From Leguminivora glycinivorella (lineage: Eukaryota > Arthropoda > Insecta > Lepidoptera > Tortricidae): a stretch of 64,000 nt of DNA. The notes beneath the pieces were generated by a model. It worked only from the letters and a program-made list of their open reading frames with translations. It was not told the DNA's origin and made no database searches. A program made the translations under genes and the position numbers. Location: NCBI RefSeq assembly GCF_023078275.1, contig NC_062993.1, forward strand, positions 3,161,252 to 3,225,251. The letters run 5' to 3'. Every line of letters begins with the position of its first letter. The first letter of the stretch is position 1. Positions 9,712 to 19,613 of this stretch are shown here, in pieces.

Positions 9712-9780
9712 AAAAGTACGTACACCCATTTTAAAGGCTTTAACCTTCGACCCTTTTGGTTCTCGGCTGTCCATGGGCAG
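9712..9780 (+). pseudogene. Small LINE ORF2 C-terminal relic
   Basis: Reading from 9719, TYTHFKGFNL and SAVHGQR match in style the end of the LINE C-terminus at 20806-21064 (AYTHLKGWQR...GVHGRR). It is followed directly by an inverted-repeat element, so only about 20 codons survive. Confidence 0.5.
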
Positions 9781-9787
9781 CGACCAG

Positions 9788-9925
9788 CCGGCGTATTATG
9801 CTTGCAGTTTTATCACTTGTTTATGTGGATATAGTATCCGTTACGTTCTTTCAATGGCACTGTGAGAGTGACAGATGTCTTATCCACGTTGATAAGTGAT
9901 ACAATTAGAGGCATACTCATTACTC
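9788..9925. mobile_element. Inverted-repeat MITE
   Basis: TTTTATCACTTGTTTATGTG near 9810 pairs imperfectly with CACGTTGATAAGTGATACAA near 9877. The pairing spans about 138 bp in a LINE relic. Only one copy seen. Confidence 0.5.
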
Positions 9926-9959
9926 GCCCGCCAGGCACAAATTACTTAAAAACTGGGTA

Positions 9960-10086
9960 ATGCACAAACGCTCACGATAATATCTGTTTCGTAGCTATCT
10001 ATCTCTATCGATCTTGCGTACTGGCGCGACAGAGCCAGACTGCATTTCTGTCGGCGTCGACGATTGCCATTCGGCTACGCCAGCAG
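9960..10086. mobile_element. TAGCC-MITE, copy 2
   Basis: The body with CACAAACGCTCACGATAATA and GGCGCGACAGAGCCAGACTG ends in TGCCATTCGGCTACG. The left terminus is eroded. Confidence 0.65.
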
Positions 10087-10600
10087 TACTGATTTTAATT
10101 TCACTTTTGCACTTTTAAAATATGTTTGCTTTCGTAAAACATTTTTAGCTCCGCGTTGTGACCACTGGGCTTATCGTTATCAGTTTTGTCCGGACGTGGG
10201 CCCACTGGGCAGTTTTATTGTGAGCGGTCACGAACTTTTTACGGCGTTGTTTTTACCGTTCCATTGTATTGTTTTATTGCTACAATACGGAAAAGAGGGG
10301 TTTATTGTTTACTTATCAGCAGATTTGGGAATGTCTTTATGATTTCCTGGATTATAAGGCTCTGAATGGAGGACATTACATGGATACGTCTCTTTTAATT
10401 CTTAGTTGCAGGTATCAAACGATATTGACAAAACGAAAACCTACTGCATACTTATTACTTAATACTTACTTTTGTGATCTCATTTTATTATTGTATAAGT
10501 TGTGTTTATGTTAGTGTATAAGATGATATGTACGACAGTTTGATCTCATTTTATATTTCAATACCTTATTATGATAGTGTATAATTTGATATGTACGACA
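10087..10600. other. Unassigned region with two short open frames
   Basis: Frames of 92 and 81 codons (10064 and 10269) overlap in different phases and have no recognisable motif. The first starts inside the TAGCC-MITE. I regard both as chance. Confidence 0.4.
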
Positions 10601-10772
10601 GTTTTGTTCACTTGTGGTTGCGATAGTGCGCAACTTTAGTACCTATTTTATACAAATTGTCACTACCAGTGAGTTCCTGTAATTGGCTTCCCGTATCTAC
10701 TATGTCTTATATATTTATGTCATAGCTGTTGGATCTCCAAATAAATAAATATAAATATAAATATAAATCTAG
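10600..10772 (+). mobile_element. Probable LINE 3-prime end with (TATAAA)n tail
   Basis: The sequence ...TTTATGTCATAGCTGTTGGA TCTCCAAATAAAT followed by repeated ATAAAT has the form of a retroelement polyadenylation end plus tail. No coding part is left. Confidence 0.4.
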
Positions 10773-10796
10773 ATATCAGGTTGACGTCAATAAGAT

Positions 10797-11090
10797 ACTT
10801 TTTCATCACACTCTCACACTAAATGTGATTTTGCACGCAGGCGAAGCGTGAGTTATAGAAAAATCGTTCTCCCAATGCAGTTATGAAATTTCTAATACCG
10901 TATTTAACTTTTTTTTTTATCTTTTTACATATTTTTATATTGCAAGTGTGATGAAAGACATAGTGTGTAACTCGGGGAGTATGAATATTACAAACTCGAG
11001 TCTTTAAATCGCTCCGGCAAGCCGTCGCGATTTAATTTACTCTCGTTAGTAATATTCAAGTTCCTCCCCTTGTTGCACAATGTACTATTT
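10797..11090. repeat. Repeat with TACTTTTTCATCACA start and TGCACAATGTACTATTT end
   Basis: Its right block (TTCCTCCCCTTGTTGCACAA) recurs at 23818-23850, and its left terminus resembles 23152-23170. It contains GAAGCGTGAGTTATAG-like sequence and a CTCGAGTC/GCTCCGGC stretch. It is non-coding. Confidence 0.5.
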
Positions 11091-11340
11091 CATACTATAT
11101 AAAAATTTAATAGCATCGAGGGTAACATAATAAATATATTATAACGGCACCCAATAGCTGTATGATATGTCAATGATAAACAAATGAAATAAAACGCAAA
11201 CGACTAATTATTTTCATCAGTTAACGCGATAGTTATTAAACTTAAATATGAGAACCGGAAACTAAGGAAATAAAATTAAAGACACGGAATATATTGCGTA
11301 TATAGGTACAATGAATTAGGTAAAAAAAACAGTGGAAACA

Positions 11341-11588
11341 TCCATAATTAATATTATGAATGGGAAAGTGTGTGTGTCTGTTTATTTGTCCGTCTTTCAC
11401 GGCAAAACGGAGCGACGTATTGACGTGATTTTTTAAGTCGAAATAGTTGAAGGGATGGTGAGTGACATAGGCTACTTTTTGTCTTTTTCTAACCCCCACT
11501 TCCCTAGAACGAGGGAGGGGGGGGGGGAGTTTGTATGGAGCATTCCGAAATTTCGAATTTAACGCGAGCAAAAGCCGCGGGCAAAAGC
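11341..11588 (+). mobile_element. Helitron-like non-autonomous element
   Basis: It begins TCCATAATTAATATTATGAA after an A and ends with AAAGCCGCGGGCAAAAGC. The family elsewhere in the window has A|TC...CTAG|T borders, as Helitrons do. This copy keeps TC but has lost the final CTAG, and carries a G-run near 11513-11527. Other copies, all inverted, lie at 13504, 26256, 50866, 51639, 53544 and 56247. Confidence 0.65.
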
Positions 11589-11637
11589 ATGTTACAAAAT
11601 AAAAGAACGACTTTCATGAAACAACAAATGTTACACA

Positions 11638-12024
11638 GCGTTATTTGATATCCGTGTCGTAGACACTGACGCTCCCTCTTACATCTCACGTCCGGTAGCA
11701 ACAATACTTCAATCCGCCGAAGAAGAAAAAAACGAAAATATCTGCTCCCGTGCGAAAAACGACATGCAACATTTACCCCCCTCGTAACATCCATTCGCAC
11801 CTCAAATGTCTGCCTTTGTGAAACATCTGGGTGAAGCAATCGCCGAACGATGGGACAGATCCCTCAGCGTGGTTATGGGTTGGCTAAGATCAAAAATTAC
11901 AATTTCAATAATCCGTGCTACAAGCATGTGTATCCGGGGTACGCGATACAAATTTAACACGTTCAAAAACTTCTTTGGCTTAAATGATGGCGCAGCCCTA
12001 CCCAATCCTTCCTCCACTTCATAA
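11638..12024 (+). pseudogene. Broken C-terminus of a retroelement-type protein
   Basis: Frame 11641 reads LFDIRVVDTDAPSYISRPVA and ILQSAEEEKNENICSR up to a TAA at 11785. The same frame resumes with FVKHLGEAIAERWDRSLSVV, MGWLRSKITISIIRATS and CIRGTRYK. Between these the neighbouring frame supplies FTPLVTS, which fits the expected order and suggests paired indels around a C-run at 11776-11781. The pattern (V.DTDA...R, E-K-rich, FTPLV, F.K.L.E..A, LR.K....IIRA, .RG.R) is one I recall from the ends of reverse-transcriptase-bearing mobile elements, but I cannot name the domain. It is clearly non-functional. Confidence 0.5.
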
Positions 12025-12321
12025 ATTTCCCTGTTTTGTTGATGCTTTGATACGTATTTGTAATATTTGTAACTATCTTTTTGTAAATAAATATTATCTA
12101 CTTCTAATGTTACACAGCTACTTCTTTCTTAATAATAAAATGACGGTACTTATTTACGAGTTATTGCGATGTAACAATTTTAGAGACAGTTAAAAAGAAA
12201 TAAAAATAGTCTACAATGTTATAGTTTGTTACTTATTTATGGCACTTTTGCTAGTTAAATGTGTCATAAATTGGCAAGAAGACTTGAAATTACTGTTGTT
12301 CAAAAAGTTTAGAGTTTATTA

Positions 12322-12565
12322 TTTAGTCGGTAGTGAGCCTGCCTGATAAGCCGCGGTCCTGGGTTCGAAAATGTTCGAATCCCGGTAAGGGCAGATATTT
12401 GTTCCTGAGTCATGGATGTTTTCTATGTATATAAGTATGTAATATTTATCTATTTAAGTATGTATATCGTCGCTTAGCACCCGTAGTACAAGCTTTGCTT
12501 AGTTTGGGGCTAAGTCGATCTGTGTAAGGTGTCCCCAATATTTATTACATTTATTTATTTATTTT
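12322..12565 (+). mobile_element. SINE-A, subfamily 1, copy with internal box B duplication
   Basis: The head begins inside box A (AGTCGGTAGTGAGCC), and box B is partly duplicated: GGTTCGAAAATGTTCGAATC. The body matches the 323-574 copy, including TAAGGTGTCCCC and a (TTTA)n end. Confidence 0.8.
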
Positions 12566-12970
12566 AGGCATTTCACGATATTTTACTCGATGTCGGTATC
12601 CTAGATACGTAATGGATTTTTTTCGTCATTATAAGCGTTGATTTTTGGTTCTATTCAGTAACCGACAGGGGTTTTTAATATTCGCTATGCACAACTACAA
12701 CTAATATAATGTCTAAGTGATGTATAAGTGATGTCTACGAGACCATACTTTTAGAAGGCATGAACGAATTATAAGTAAAATAAATTTATTCATTAATGAG
12801 GATCGATTCAGTCAATTTAAAAATTCACTGTTTCATTAGTTACAAAATATTCAAAACTCACAAAAATGCCCTACTCATATCACTAATATTGAATCTAGAC
12901 CTACCCCTCTAGACCTACAAATGTAGGTCAAGCGAAACGTGAGCAGTTTTTATCGAGCCCTTCATAAATT
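12566..12970. other. Unassigned spacer
   Basis: AT-rich, with no supported feature. A short repeat CCTACCCCTCTAGACCTACA occurs near 12900. Confidence 0.4.
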
Positions 12971-12974
12971 ATGT

Positions 12975-13265
12975 CGCGGAGTGATATATCGTCCGTCGTG
13001 CTGAAACTTTTTACTATCGATATTATCGTACCATTCATGTATTGGGCAGGACATGTATTGTCTGCCGAATGCATCCAGATCGGTGGGCCAAATTGGTTAT
13101 CGAGTGGACACCACCGCTTAACCGGGGCAGAGGCAGGCCAAAGAAAAGATGGCGGGATGACCTCGACGCATTTTGCAGCGACTGGCCGGAGCAGGCGGCA
13201 AATTGTGATGGGTGGCGGAAGAAAGGGGAGACCTTTGCCCAGCTGTGGGATACAATTATAGGTTA
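12975..13265 (+). pseudogene. RTE-like LINE ORF2 C-terminus with frameshift
   Basis: YWAGHV in one frame (around 13040) continues as VCRMHPDRWAKLVIEWTPPL and RGRPKKRWRDDLDAF in the next frame and ends with ETFAQLWDTIIG before TAG at 13264. WAGH.-R-x-RW and RGRPxxRWxDD are the hallmark end of many non-LTR ORF2 proteins. The frame break near 13058 and the lack of any RT upstream show a dead fragment. In elements that keep it, this segment lies after the RT domain. Confidence 0.75.
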
Positions 13266-13359
13266 GAAAAAATGCATGTATTACGTAAGTATAAGTAGTT
13301 AAAAAAGAAACCATTTAGGGAAACTGTTACCATTTCTTTGCCATTTCCTGTGTGATGAC

Positions 13360-13463
13360 GGGTTAGATGACACGTCTTCTTCTAACTGTATTAATGACAT
13401 AAGGACAGGTAGTCTATCTCGCGGCGACATACTCTCTAGGCAATCATGTGCTAACCTACCTAC
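13360..13463 (-). mobile_element. CATGATTGCC MITE, truncated copy
   Basis: Contains CTTCTTCTAACTGTATTAAT and GTCTATCTCGCGGCGACATA, ending ATCATGTGCTAACC. The full palindromic copy is at 24026-24166, inverted. Confidence 0.65.
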
Positions 13464-13503
13464 TATTTCAATCCAGTTGTCGGACTGACACATTTATTAT
13501 AAA

Positions 13504-13683
13504 CTAGCTTTTTTCCCGCGGCTTTTCTCGCGTTAGAAAGAGAAAAAAAGTAGCCTATGTCACTCTCCATCCCTTCAACTATCTCCACTTAAAAAATCAC
13601 GTCAATTCGTCGCTCCGTTTTGCCTTGAAAGACGGACAAACAAACAGACTCACACACTTTCCCATTTATAATATTAGTATGGA
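13504..13683 (-). mobile_element. Helitron-like element, full length
   Basis: On the minus strand it runs from TCCATACTAATATTATAAAT to ...GCGGGAAAAAAGCTAG, preceded by A and followed by T. This A|TC...CTAG|T arrangement is that of Helitron insertions. It is 180 bp long and has no coding capacity. Confidence 0.75.
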
Positions 13684-13949
13684 TAATAACGCAGAAATGA
13701 AACATATTTTCACAGGAAATAATAGACCTCACATCCCTTTTTCATACAAAAGAAAACAAATGCATACCGACACATTGTTTGCTAAGCGGAGCGTCGGTCA
13801 TTATCCAGGGGAGCGCAACTTTGGGTCAAGTGTCGTGAAATTTACATAGCGGCTGCGGCAAAGGGTTGCGGACCCCTGACCCGGAGTTGAAGCTCGTTGG
13901 CGATTTTGTTTGTTTTCATTTATGATTAAAGGTAGAAAGGTATTTCATA

Positions 13950-14621
13950 AAATGAGCTTTTTCTACTCGTCGACTGCAATCTGTCAATTAGGACACCACA
14001 GACTAAACTATAAGTGCTAACTTTTCAGTATTGGATACTCTATGGCAGTTCCGACACTTCCGACTCAACTATAATAATATATGTAATCTCATTATAGTTG
14101 ACTTTAAGTTAACTGTAATAATTTCAAAAACAGAACATCATACAATTTCTACACTAATTTGCGATACCTGGCAAATTTTTCTGCATCTGAAATACATTTT
14201 TTTTTATTTGTCGCGTTATCGGCCAATCAGAGACGGTTATTACAAACAATTGGTTGCTAGGTAATTCGATGTTGATACAAAGGTGAACGACGCTATTAAT
14301 AGGCTAGTTTCCTACTAGTCAAATCAGCTTCTTTTTAAGAACTGTCAAAACGATTTGCTAATATGGAATTACTATGAAATACTGAGGAGTGACGTCACGG
14401 TCAATTTATTTACTTTATATCTTTCTCTTTGACTTATTAAATATAAATTATGTTTCAACGTAACTACTGTCCATATTTTTCTTCTAATTATGTGGTGCTT
14501 TATTTCGTGCACTGCATACAATATTTTATCTTAAGTATAGGAAACTAGCCTATTAATTTTAACTTGCATGAATGATGATATTTCCGTCCATTGATGATGA
14601 AGATGATGACTCGTAGAAAAA
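13950..14621 (+). repeat. N repeat, copy 1, interrupted
   Basis: Blocks CTAAACTATAAGTGCT, CGTTATCGGCCAATCAGAGA, GGTTGCTAGGTAATTCGATG and CCATTGATGATGAAGATGAT recur inverted at 23855-24240. A MITE at 14301-14551 splits this copy, and a different MITE splits the other. Confidence 0.65.
14301..14551. mobile_element. AGGCTAGTTTCCTA MITE
   Basis: Termini AGGCTAGTTTCCTA and its inverse enclose 251 bp. ATTAAT flanks both sides and may be the TSD or partly terminal. The other N repeat copy lacks this insert, which confirms the boundaries. Confidence 0.75.
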
Positions 14622-14755
14622 GTATTGTATACAATAGTGATATAATTAAGCTTTTCACTCTCGTACCGTACTATTAGGCCACTCAGCAAGCTTCGTGGCC
14701 TAAACATGGTACTCGAGTGAAAAGCTTTGTATTATATCACGATTGTATAAAATAC
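14622..14755. mobile_element. GTATTGTATACAAT palindromic MITE, copy 1
   Basis: GATATAATTAAGCTTTTCAC and TGAAAAGCTTTGTATTATATC are inverted arms around CGTACTATTAGGCCACTC. The second copy at 23014-23155 is inverted. Confidence 0.7.
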
Positions 14756-14832
14756 TATTAGATATAGTTATTTTAGAATATCGGTCAAAATAAGTTCAAC
14801 AGCTTTATTATCTATTAGTTGTTTATTTATAA

Positions 14833-14941
14833 TGGGGCATGCGACACCCCTTGAGTTGCAGGCGTCCATAGGTTACGGTGACCGCTTTCCATCAGGCGGA
14901 CCGTATACCTGTTTGCCACCGACGTGGTATAAAAAAAAGAA
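14833..14941 (+). mobile_element. LINE-D 3-prime end
   Basis: TTGAGTTGCAGGCGTCCATA...ATCAGGCGGACC...GTTTGCCACCGACGTGGTAT and an A-run form the last ~100 bp of a LINE family. Longer copies occur at 30490-30838 and 54350-54640, and an inverted one at 29748-29845. Confidence 0.7.
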
Positions 14942-15243
14942 ATGCAGGTTGGTATCGAAACAAGGTTTAGTCAGTCAAACTTCAATGAAAAATAACACAG
15001 AAAAATTTAATACTCTAAAGAGCTTATTTCCACCAAAACATTGAAAGGTTGTAATTAGATATGACGAGATTGATGAGTAAAAAAAAAAACGCTACCATGT
15101 TTGATGATGATGATGATTAATATTTTTATTAATAAACGTCATTGTCAAAAAAATGTAATTTTGGGATAAAACATAATTATACAAATTCAACCGAGATATC
15201 TGAAGACCAAAATTCTAAACTGTAGGTTTTTAGATATCTTCAG

Positions 15244-15768
15244 TTTTTAGGGTTCCGTAGTCAACTAGGAACCCTTATAGTTTCGCCATGTCTGTCTGTC
15301 CGTCCGTCCGTCCGCGGATAATCTCAGTGACAGTTAGCACTAGAAAGCTGAGATTTGATGCCAATATGTATATTAATCACGCCGACAAAGTGCAAAAATA
15401 AAAAGTGGAAAAAATGTTTAATTAGGGTACCCCCCTACACGTAAAGTGGGGAGTGTTTTTTTTTCATTTCAACCCTAAAGTGTTATATATTGTTGGATAG
15501 GTAATAAAAAATGAATAGGGGTTTACTAAAATCATTTTTTGATATTGTTAATATTTTCGGAAATAATCGCTCCAAAAGTTATAAAAATTGCGTCCCCCCC
15601 ATCTAACATAAGTTTAAAAAATACAAAAAAAATCACAAAGGTAGAACTTTATAAAGACTTTCTAGGAAAATTATTTTGAACTTGATAGGGTGAATAATTT
15701 TTGAAAAAAATACGGAAAACTACGGAACCCTACACTGAGCGTGGCCCGACACGCGCTTGGCCGGTTTT
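15244..15768 (+). mobile_element. GGTTCC repeat, copy 2
   Basis: Same order as copy 1: GGGTTCCGTAGTCAACTAGG, (CCGT)n, ATTTTCGGAAATAATCGCTC, ACTACGGAACCCTACACTGA, terminal hairpin and T-run. Confidence 0.75.
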
Positions 15769-16806
15769 TAAACCACATTGGTAGCAACAAATTGTTCAGC
15801 CCTATAGTAACCAGTCAGTATAGCCCAAGGACGTCTGCAGCTCCAACGGTTACGCCTTGTCAACCCTAATATCCTAACCCCCTCATTGCTCGACCCTGTT
15901 TCCATCTAATTTCCTTTAAAACCCCTCTTGCGTTATATTCCAAATTACAAAGTTGTAGAGCGGTAAGCTGATCTCTTCCTATTAGATTATACACTCTACA
16001 AGGGTGACAGACCATAAAACTTAAGAGGGCTTTCGTGTTAAAAATAGTGAAATCGCAACCGAGCGCTCGATCATACCGTGTGTGGTATCAAATTAAAGGG
16101 CTTTGCGAGTAGTTTATAAATATATATCACATTATAGGACTTTTTCTACTTGGTCTAACAAAATATGAGAAAAATGTCCAAAAGTGGTAATAATTGTACC
16201 GGTGAAGGCTCGTTTTCAAAAAATTGGCAAAAATCAATAATAGCAATTTATAATCACTAAGATATAACAGCAATTTAAGTAAACGTTGCTGATTAATTAA
16301 GTACAAAACTTACTTCGATGTGATGTAGATTTTCAAAGAAATTGTCACTTAATTTTAGGTAATTTCTGAAAAAAATTGAATTCGCCTTAGGCTAGTTTAC
16401 TCTTTTTCAAAAACTTAAAATAAAAATCTAGTCTGAAATGATTGTGGTACAGGATATACGAATTATAAATTTACCCGTTTTAATATTCAAAATTGTCCAA
16501 ATTTTACAAATAAGATCGACTGATTCAGCTCTATACGTGCGTTTTTCTAAACGTGCATTAGAGAAAAATTCATAATTAATTTAGTAAATTAGTTTTCAAA
16601 AATCCAGTCTTATAAAAATCAAGATAATAAGATTCACTAACTGGAACTTGAATTAAATAAATCTATTGGATAACGGAAAGTGTAGTATTTCACCGACTAA
16701 AACTATCAATTTTACATTCTTTTGACGTTTTTTTTGAAAGCAGCCTTAACGATATGGAGACAGACTTCCGGAAACGAGTGATTTAAATAAAATAAAAAAT
16801 AGTATC
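15769..16806. other. Unassigned 1-kb region
   Basis: AT-rich, with no frame above 60 codons. The repeated words TTTTCAAAAA and AAATTG look like low-complexity sequence only. Confidence 0.45.
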
Positions 16807-16874
16807 AGCTGCAAAAGTGCATGGCGAAATTATCAATGAATTCATTCATATTTTCTCCATGCACTTTCGCAGCT
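16807..16874. repeat. Short hairpin AGCTGCAAAAGTGCATGG
   Basis: AGCTGCAAAAGTGCATGG pairs with CCATGCACTTTCGCAGCT at 16857-16874. A single arm of the same sequence occurs at about 1838-1860, so it belongs to a dispersed repeat. Confidence 0.5.
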
Positions 16875-16929
16875 CTCTTCTTCTAAAAAAACCTCTTCTT
16901 CTAAAAAACCTTTTGAAGAAGTTTCTTTT

Positions 16930-17472
16930 AAAAAAACCGGCCAAGAGAGTGTCGGGCCACGCTCAGTGTAGGGTTCCGTAGTTTTCCGTATGTTTCTCAA
17001 AAACTACTGAACCTATCAAGTTCAAAACAATTTTCCTAGAAAGTCCTTATAAATTTCTACTTTTGTGATTTTTTTCATATTTTTTAAACATATGGTTCAA
17101 AAGTTAGAGGGGGGGGGACGCACTTTTTTTTCCTTTAGGAGCGATTATTTCCGAAAATATTAATATTATCAAAAAACAATCTTAGTAAACCCTTATTCAT
17201 TTTTAAATACCTATCCAACAATATATCACACGCTGGGGTTGGAATGAAAAAAAATATCAGCCCCCACTTTACAAGTAGGGGGGTACCCTAATAAAACATT
17301 TTTTCCATTTTTTATTTTTGCACTTTGTTGGCGTGATTGATATACATATTGGTACCAAATTTCAGCTTTCTAGAGCTAACGGTTACTGAGATTATCCGCG
17401 GACGGACGGACGGACGGACAGACAGACATGGCGAAACTATAAGGGTTCGTAGTTGACTACGGAACCCTAAAA
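16930..17472 (-). mobile_element. GGTTCC repeat, copy 3, inverted
   Basis: Begins AACCGGCCAAGAGAGTGTCG and ends ACTACGGAACCCTAAAAA. It contains (GGAC)n at 17401-17425. It lies about 1.2 kb from copy 2 in the opposite orientation. Confidence 0.75.
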
Positions 17473-17994
17473 ATGAGTATTGAGTATTCGTGTGAAAATA
17501 CATGAAATAGTAATTAAAATGTGTGTTAGGAATACATTGACGAAGAAGCTCTCCCCTTTCATTTACAAACTTGTAAAATAGTAAGGTAATCTCCTCCTAC
17601 AGCATTACATTACACACTATAGGCTCATCCCAGACCATCAAACTTAACGATATGGCAAGTTTACACTAAGGCTCGTACTAATTTCCTCGTCTTACACCCG
17701 GCTTAAATCTGAGCCTAGTTGAAGTGACAATAGTTGACGCTACGCGGCGATTGAAACATAGCTGGCTCTGACCCGCCACTACAGAAGATAGAACTTATAA
17801 ATAATAACTACGGTATTTTTATTATTTCCTTTATTTATCTCTTTTCTCAGATTAGGTTTTTTACAATATGAGTATAAAAGTAAAATAAAATAAAACACTT
17901 ACAAAACAATATAAAACATATAAACACATTATAAAAAACCTAACCTAGGGTGCCGCCAGCAGCGGGGCAGGGCCCAATTTTATTATTATTATTA
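17473..17994. other. Unassigned spacer with TAGCC-MITE-like relic
   Basis: GACAATAGTTGACGCTACGC and TAGCTGGCTCTGACCCGCCA near 17717-17785 resemble an eroded TAGCC-MITE relative also seen at 26325-26890. Nothing else is recognised. Confidence 0.4.
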
Positions 17995-18430
17995 TAAATG
18001 GGCTTACTCTTTGGCCACAGACTAGCCAAAGGCAAAGACGTGGCCTACGATGAATTGAGCTTTCTCAGAAGATGCCTGTTCTCCCTTGATTTGAAGGTTG
18101 CCGGGTTATATGAGTTCGGAAATATAGCCGCCGGCAAGGAATTCCGCTCCTTGGCAGTGTGCATAAGAAAAGAAGAAGCAAAGCGCTTCGTGCGAATTCG
18201 TTTCTCGCAAATGGTCTCGTCGGAAGATCAGCGCTGACCTCCGGGTCGACATTATGCTGAGACGGGACCATTTCGTGATAAACTTACACATCCCTTGTAC
18301 GTTTGTAGTTTTTAGTCATACTTTATGCATAATGTTCTTAAGTTTATTACGAATAAATATTTTGATTATGATTATGATTATGAATTAGCGGAATATCTAC
18401 CAAGTAAGGATGGGAACCGACCGTGCGTCT
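17995..18430 (-). pseudogene. LINE-C C-terminus, inverted, split by a retroposed insert
   Basis: Minus-strand reading gives RFASSFLMHTAKERNSLPAA, ATFKSRENRHLLRKL and a stop, matching the relic at 4225-4485. A 183-bp insertion at 18199-18381 separates this part from the matching upstream block (GGTAGATATTCCGCTAATTC) at 18387-18430. Degenerate, with no RT. Confidence 0.7.
18199..18381 (+). mobile_element. 5-prime-truncated LINE end with (GATTAT)n tail, 5-bp TSD
   Basis: Insert in the LINE-C relic, ending ACGAATAAATATTTTGATTA followed by GATTAT repeats. GAATT at 18194-18198 is duplicated at 18382-18386. The coding part is too short to classify. Confidence 0.75.
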
Positions 18431-18474
18431 AAGTGCGTTTTCACATTACCCGATCCGATATCGGATGTAGGACA

Positions 18475-18730
18475 TGTGGCGGCCTGCTTGACTAGCAATT
18501 GACCGCGCGCCTGCGCGATACGCCACCACCGCTGCCGTGGCAACGAGGAAAAACGGTTACTTCAACTGAGAGCTAAAATCGGGTTTCGCAATTTCTCGTT
18601 GCATATAAATAATTATAAATACTGTAACATTATGTACATATCTTTAATGTAAATACATCTGTAAATAGCATCTGCGTATCTTTCCTGTAAGTACTACCAT
18701 CCTTACCTGCATACCTGCTAGCACTCCACA
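18475..18730 (+). repeat. 5-prime LTR of Kabuki/CsRn1-like element
   Basis: 256 bp, from TGTGGCGGCCTGCTTGAC to CTAGCACTCCACA, with TG...CA ends extended to TGTGG/CCACA. It contains GCATATAAATAATTATAAAT, a likely TATA region. By eye it shows no difference from the 3-prime LTR, implying a recent insertion. Flanking GACA and GACC are an imperfect 4-bp TSD. Confidence 0.92.
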
Positions 18731-18748
18731 TTGGTGACCATCCGACAG
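18731..18748 (+). promoter_or_regulatory. Primer-binding site, tRNA-Trp-like
   Basis: TTGGTGACCATCCG follows the LTR directly. TGGTGACC matches the complement of the 3-prime end expected for tRNA-Trp, the primer described for the CsRn1 clade. The match fades after eight bases. Confidence 0.65.
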
Positions 18749-18755
18749 CACGAAG

Positions 18756-19613
18756 ATGTCGAAGGAAAATTTAAGTAAGGAGTGTGTGGACGCGACCGAG
18801 GAGGCGCAGGTATGTAAGGTTGGCGTCCGCGTACCGCCGTTCAACGCGGACGAGCCCGCACTGTGGTTCGCGCAAATAGAAGCTCAATTTCAACTTTCGA
18901 AGATCACACAGGACGATACAAAATTTTATTACGTCGCCGGGCAGCTGGAGGCGCGGTATGCGATGGAGGTAAAAGACGTAATAACTAACCCTCCCGCTGC
19001 CGATAAATATGGAAAAATTAAGGCGGAACTAATTCGGAGACTCTCCGCGTCTCAGGAAAAACGAACGCGGCAATTATTAGTTCATGAAGAACTCGGCGAC
19101 CGTAGCCCGTCCCAATTTTTACGACACTTGCAGAATCTTGCCGGTACCGCTGCGACTTCGGAACTTCTACAAACAATCTGGTGCGATCGTTTGCCACATA
19201 ATGTGCAGACTATACTTGCGTCGCAGTCTGACCAGTCTTTAGATAAGCTCGCCGATCTAGCTGACAGGGTGTACGAGTTAGCTCCACCGACGCCCCGCGC
19301 TCCACAGGTAGCGACTACTTCTGCCACCTATACAGCGTGTCCAGTTTCGCCCACCGACGCCTTGATGCAACAAGTCAACGAACTAACCAGGCAAGTAGCT
19401 ATGTTAACTAGTCAGTATCAAAGAGGACGCACAAACTCACGCTCGCGCTCCGCGTCAAGATCTAGAAGACATAGCCGCTCTCGCTCAAGGATGTCACAGC
19501 CGCCGCCAAACCATCCACACTGTTTTTACCACTTCAACTTTGGCGAAAAAGCACACAAATGTAGTAAGCCCTGCAACTTTGAATCGGGAAACTCCCCGGG
19601 CGGTCGGAACTAG
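18756..19613 (+). CDS. gag: Gag polyprotein of a Ty3/gypsy (Kabuki/CsRn1-type) retrotransposon
   Basis: An uninterrupted 285-residue frame starts 25 bp after the 5-prime LTR. Gag forms the cytoplasmic particle in which reverse transcription takes place. Near residues 27-43 PPFNADEPALWFAQIEAQF is the typical start of the capsid region in this clade. A region rich in SR and RS dipeptides (about residues 224-250) follows a short coiled region. Residues around 255-275 hold C-x2-H-x10-C-x3-C (CFYHFNFGEKAHKCSKPC), the unusual CHCC finger of the CsRn1 clade rather than the common CCHC knuckle. The frame ends in TAG at 19611. A G-GGA-AAC heptamer at 19586-19592 lies in the correct phase for -1 slippage into the protease frame. 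Intact and probably translatable, but the element is not autonomous. Confidence 0.9.
   Translation: MSKENLSKECVDATEEAQVCKVGVRVPPFNADEPALWFAQIEAQFQLSKITQDDTKFYYVAGQLEARYAMEVKDVITNPPAADKYGKIKAELIRRLSASQEKRTRQLLVHEELGDRSPSQFLRHLQNLAGTAATSELLQTIWCDRLPHNVQTILASQSDQSLDKLADLADRVYELAPPTPRAPQVATTSATYTACPVSPTDALMQQVNELTRQVAMLTSQYQRGRTNSRSRSASRSRRHSRSRSRMSQPPPNHPHCFYHFNFGEKAHKCSKPCNFESGNSPGGRN
19586..19592 (+). promoter_or_regulatory. -1 ribosomal frameshift heptamer GGGAAAC
   Basis: The gag codons read TCG GGA AAC, so the heptamer is split as G GGA AAC, the canonical X XXY YYZ pattern. Slipping back one base continues into CTC CCC GGG and then the protease frame, which is open from 19583. It lies 7 codons before the gag stop. 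Confidence 0.7.

Noticed and set aside
11242..11839. Minus-strand frames of 109 and 111 codons
   Set aside because: They run across a Helitron-like element and antisense to the retroelement relic.
12928..13314. 128-codon minus-strand frame
   Set aside because: Antisense shadow of the LINE C-terminus on the plus strand.
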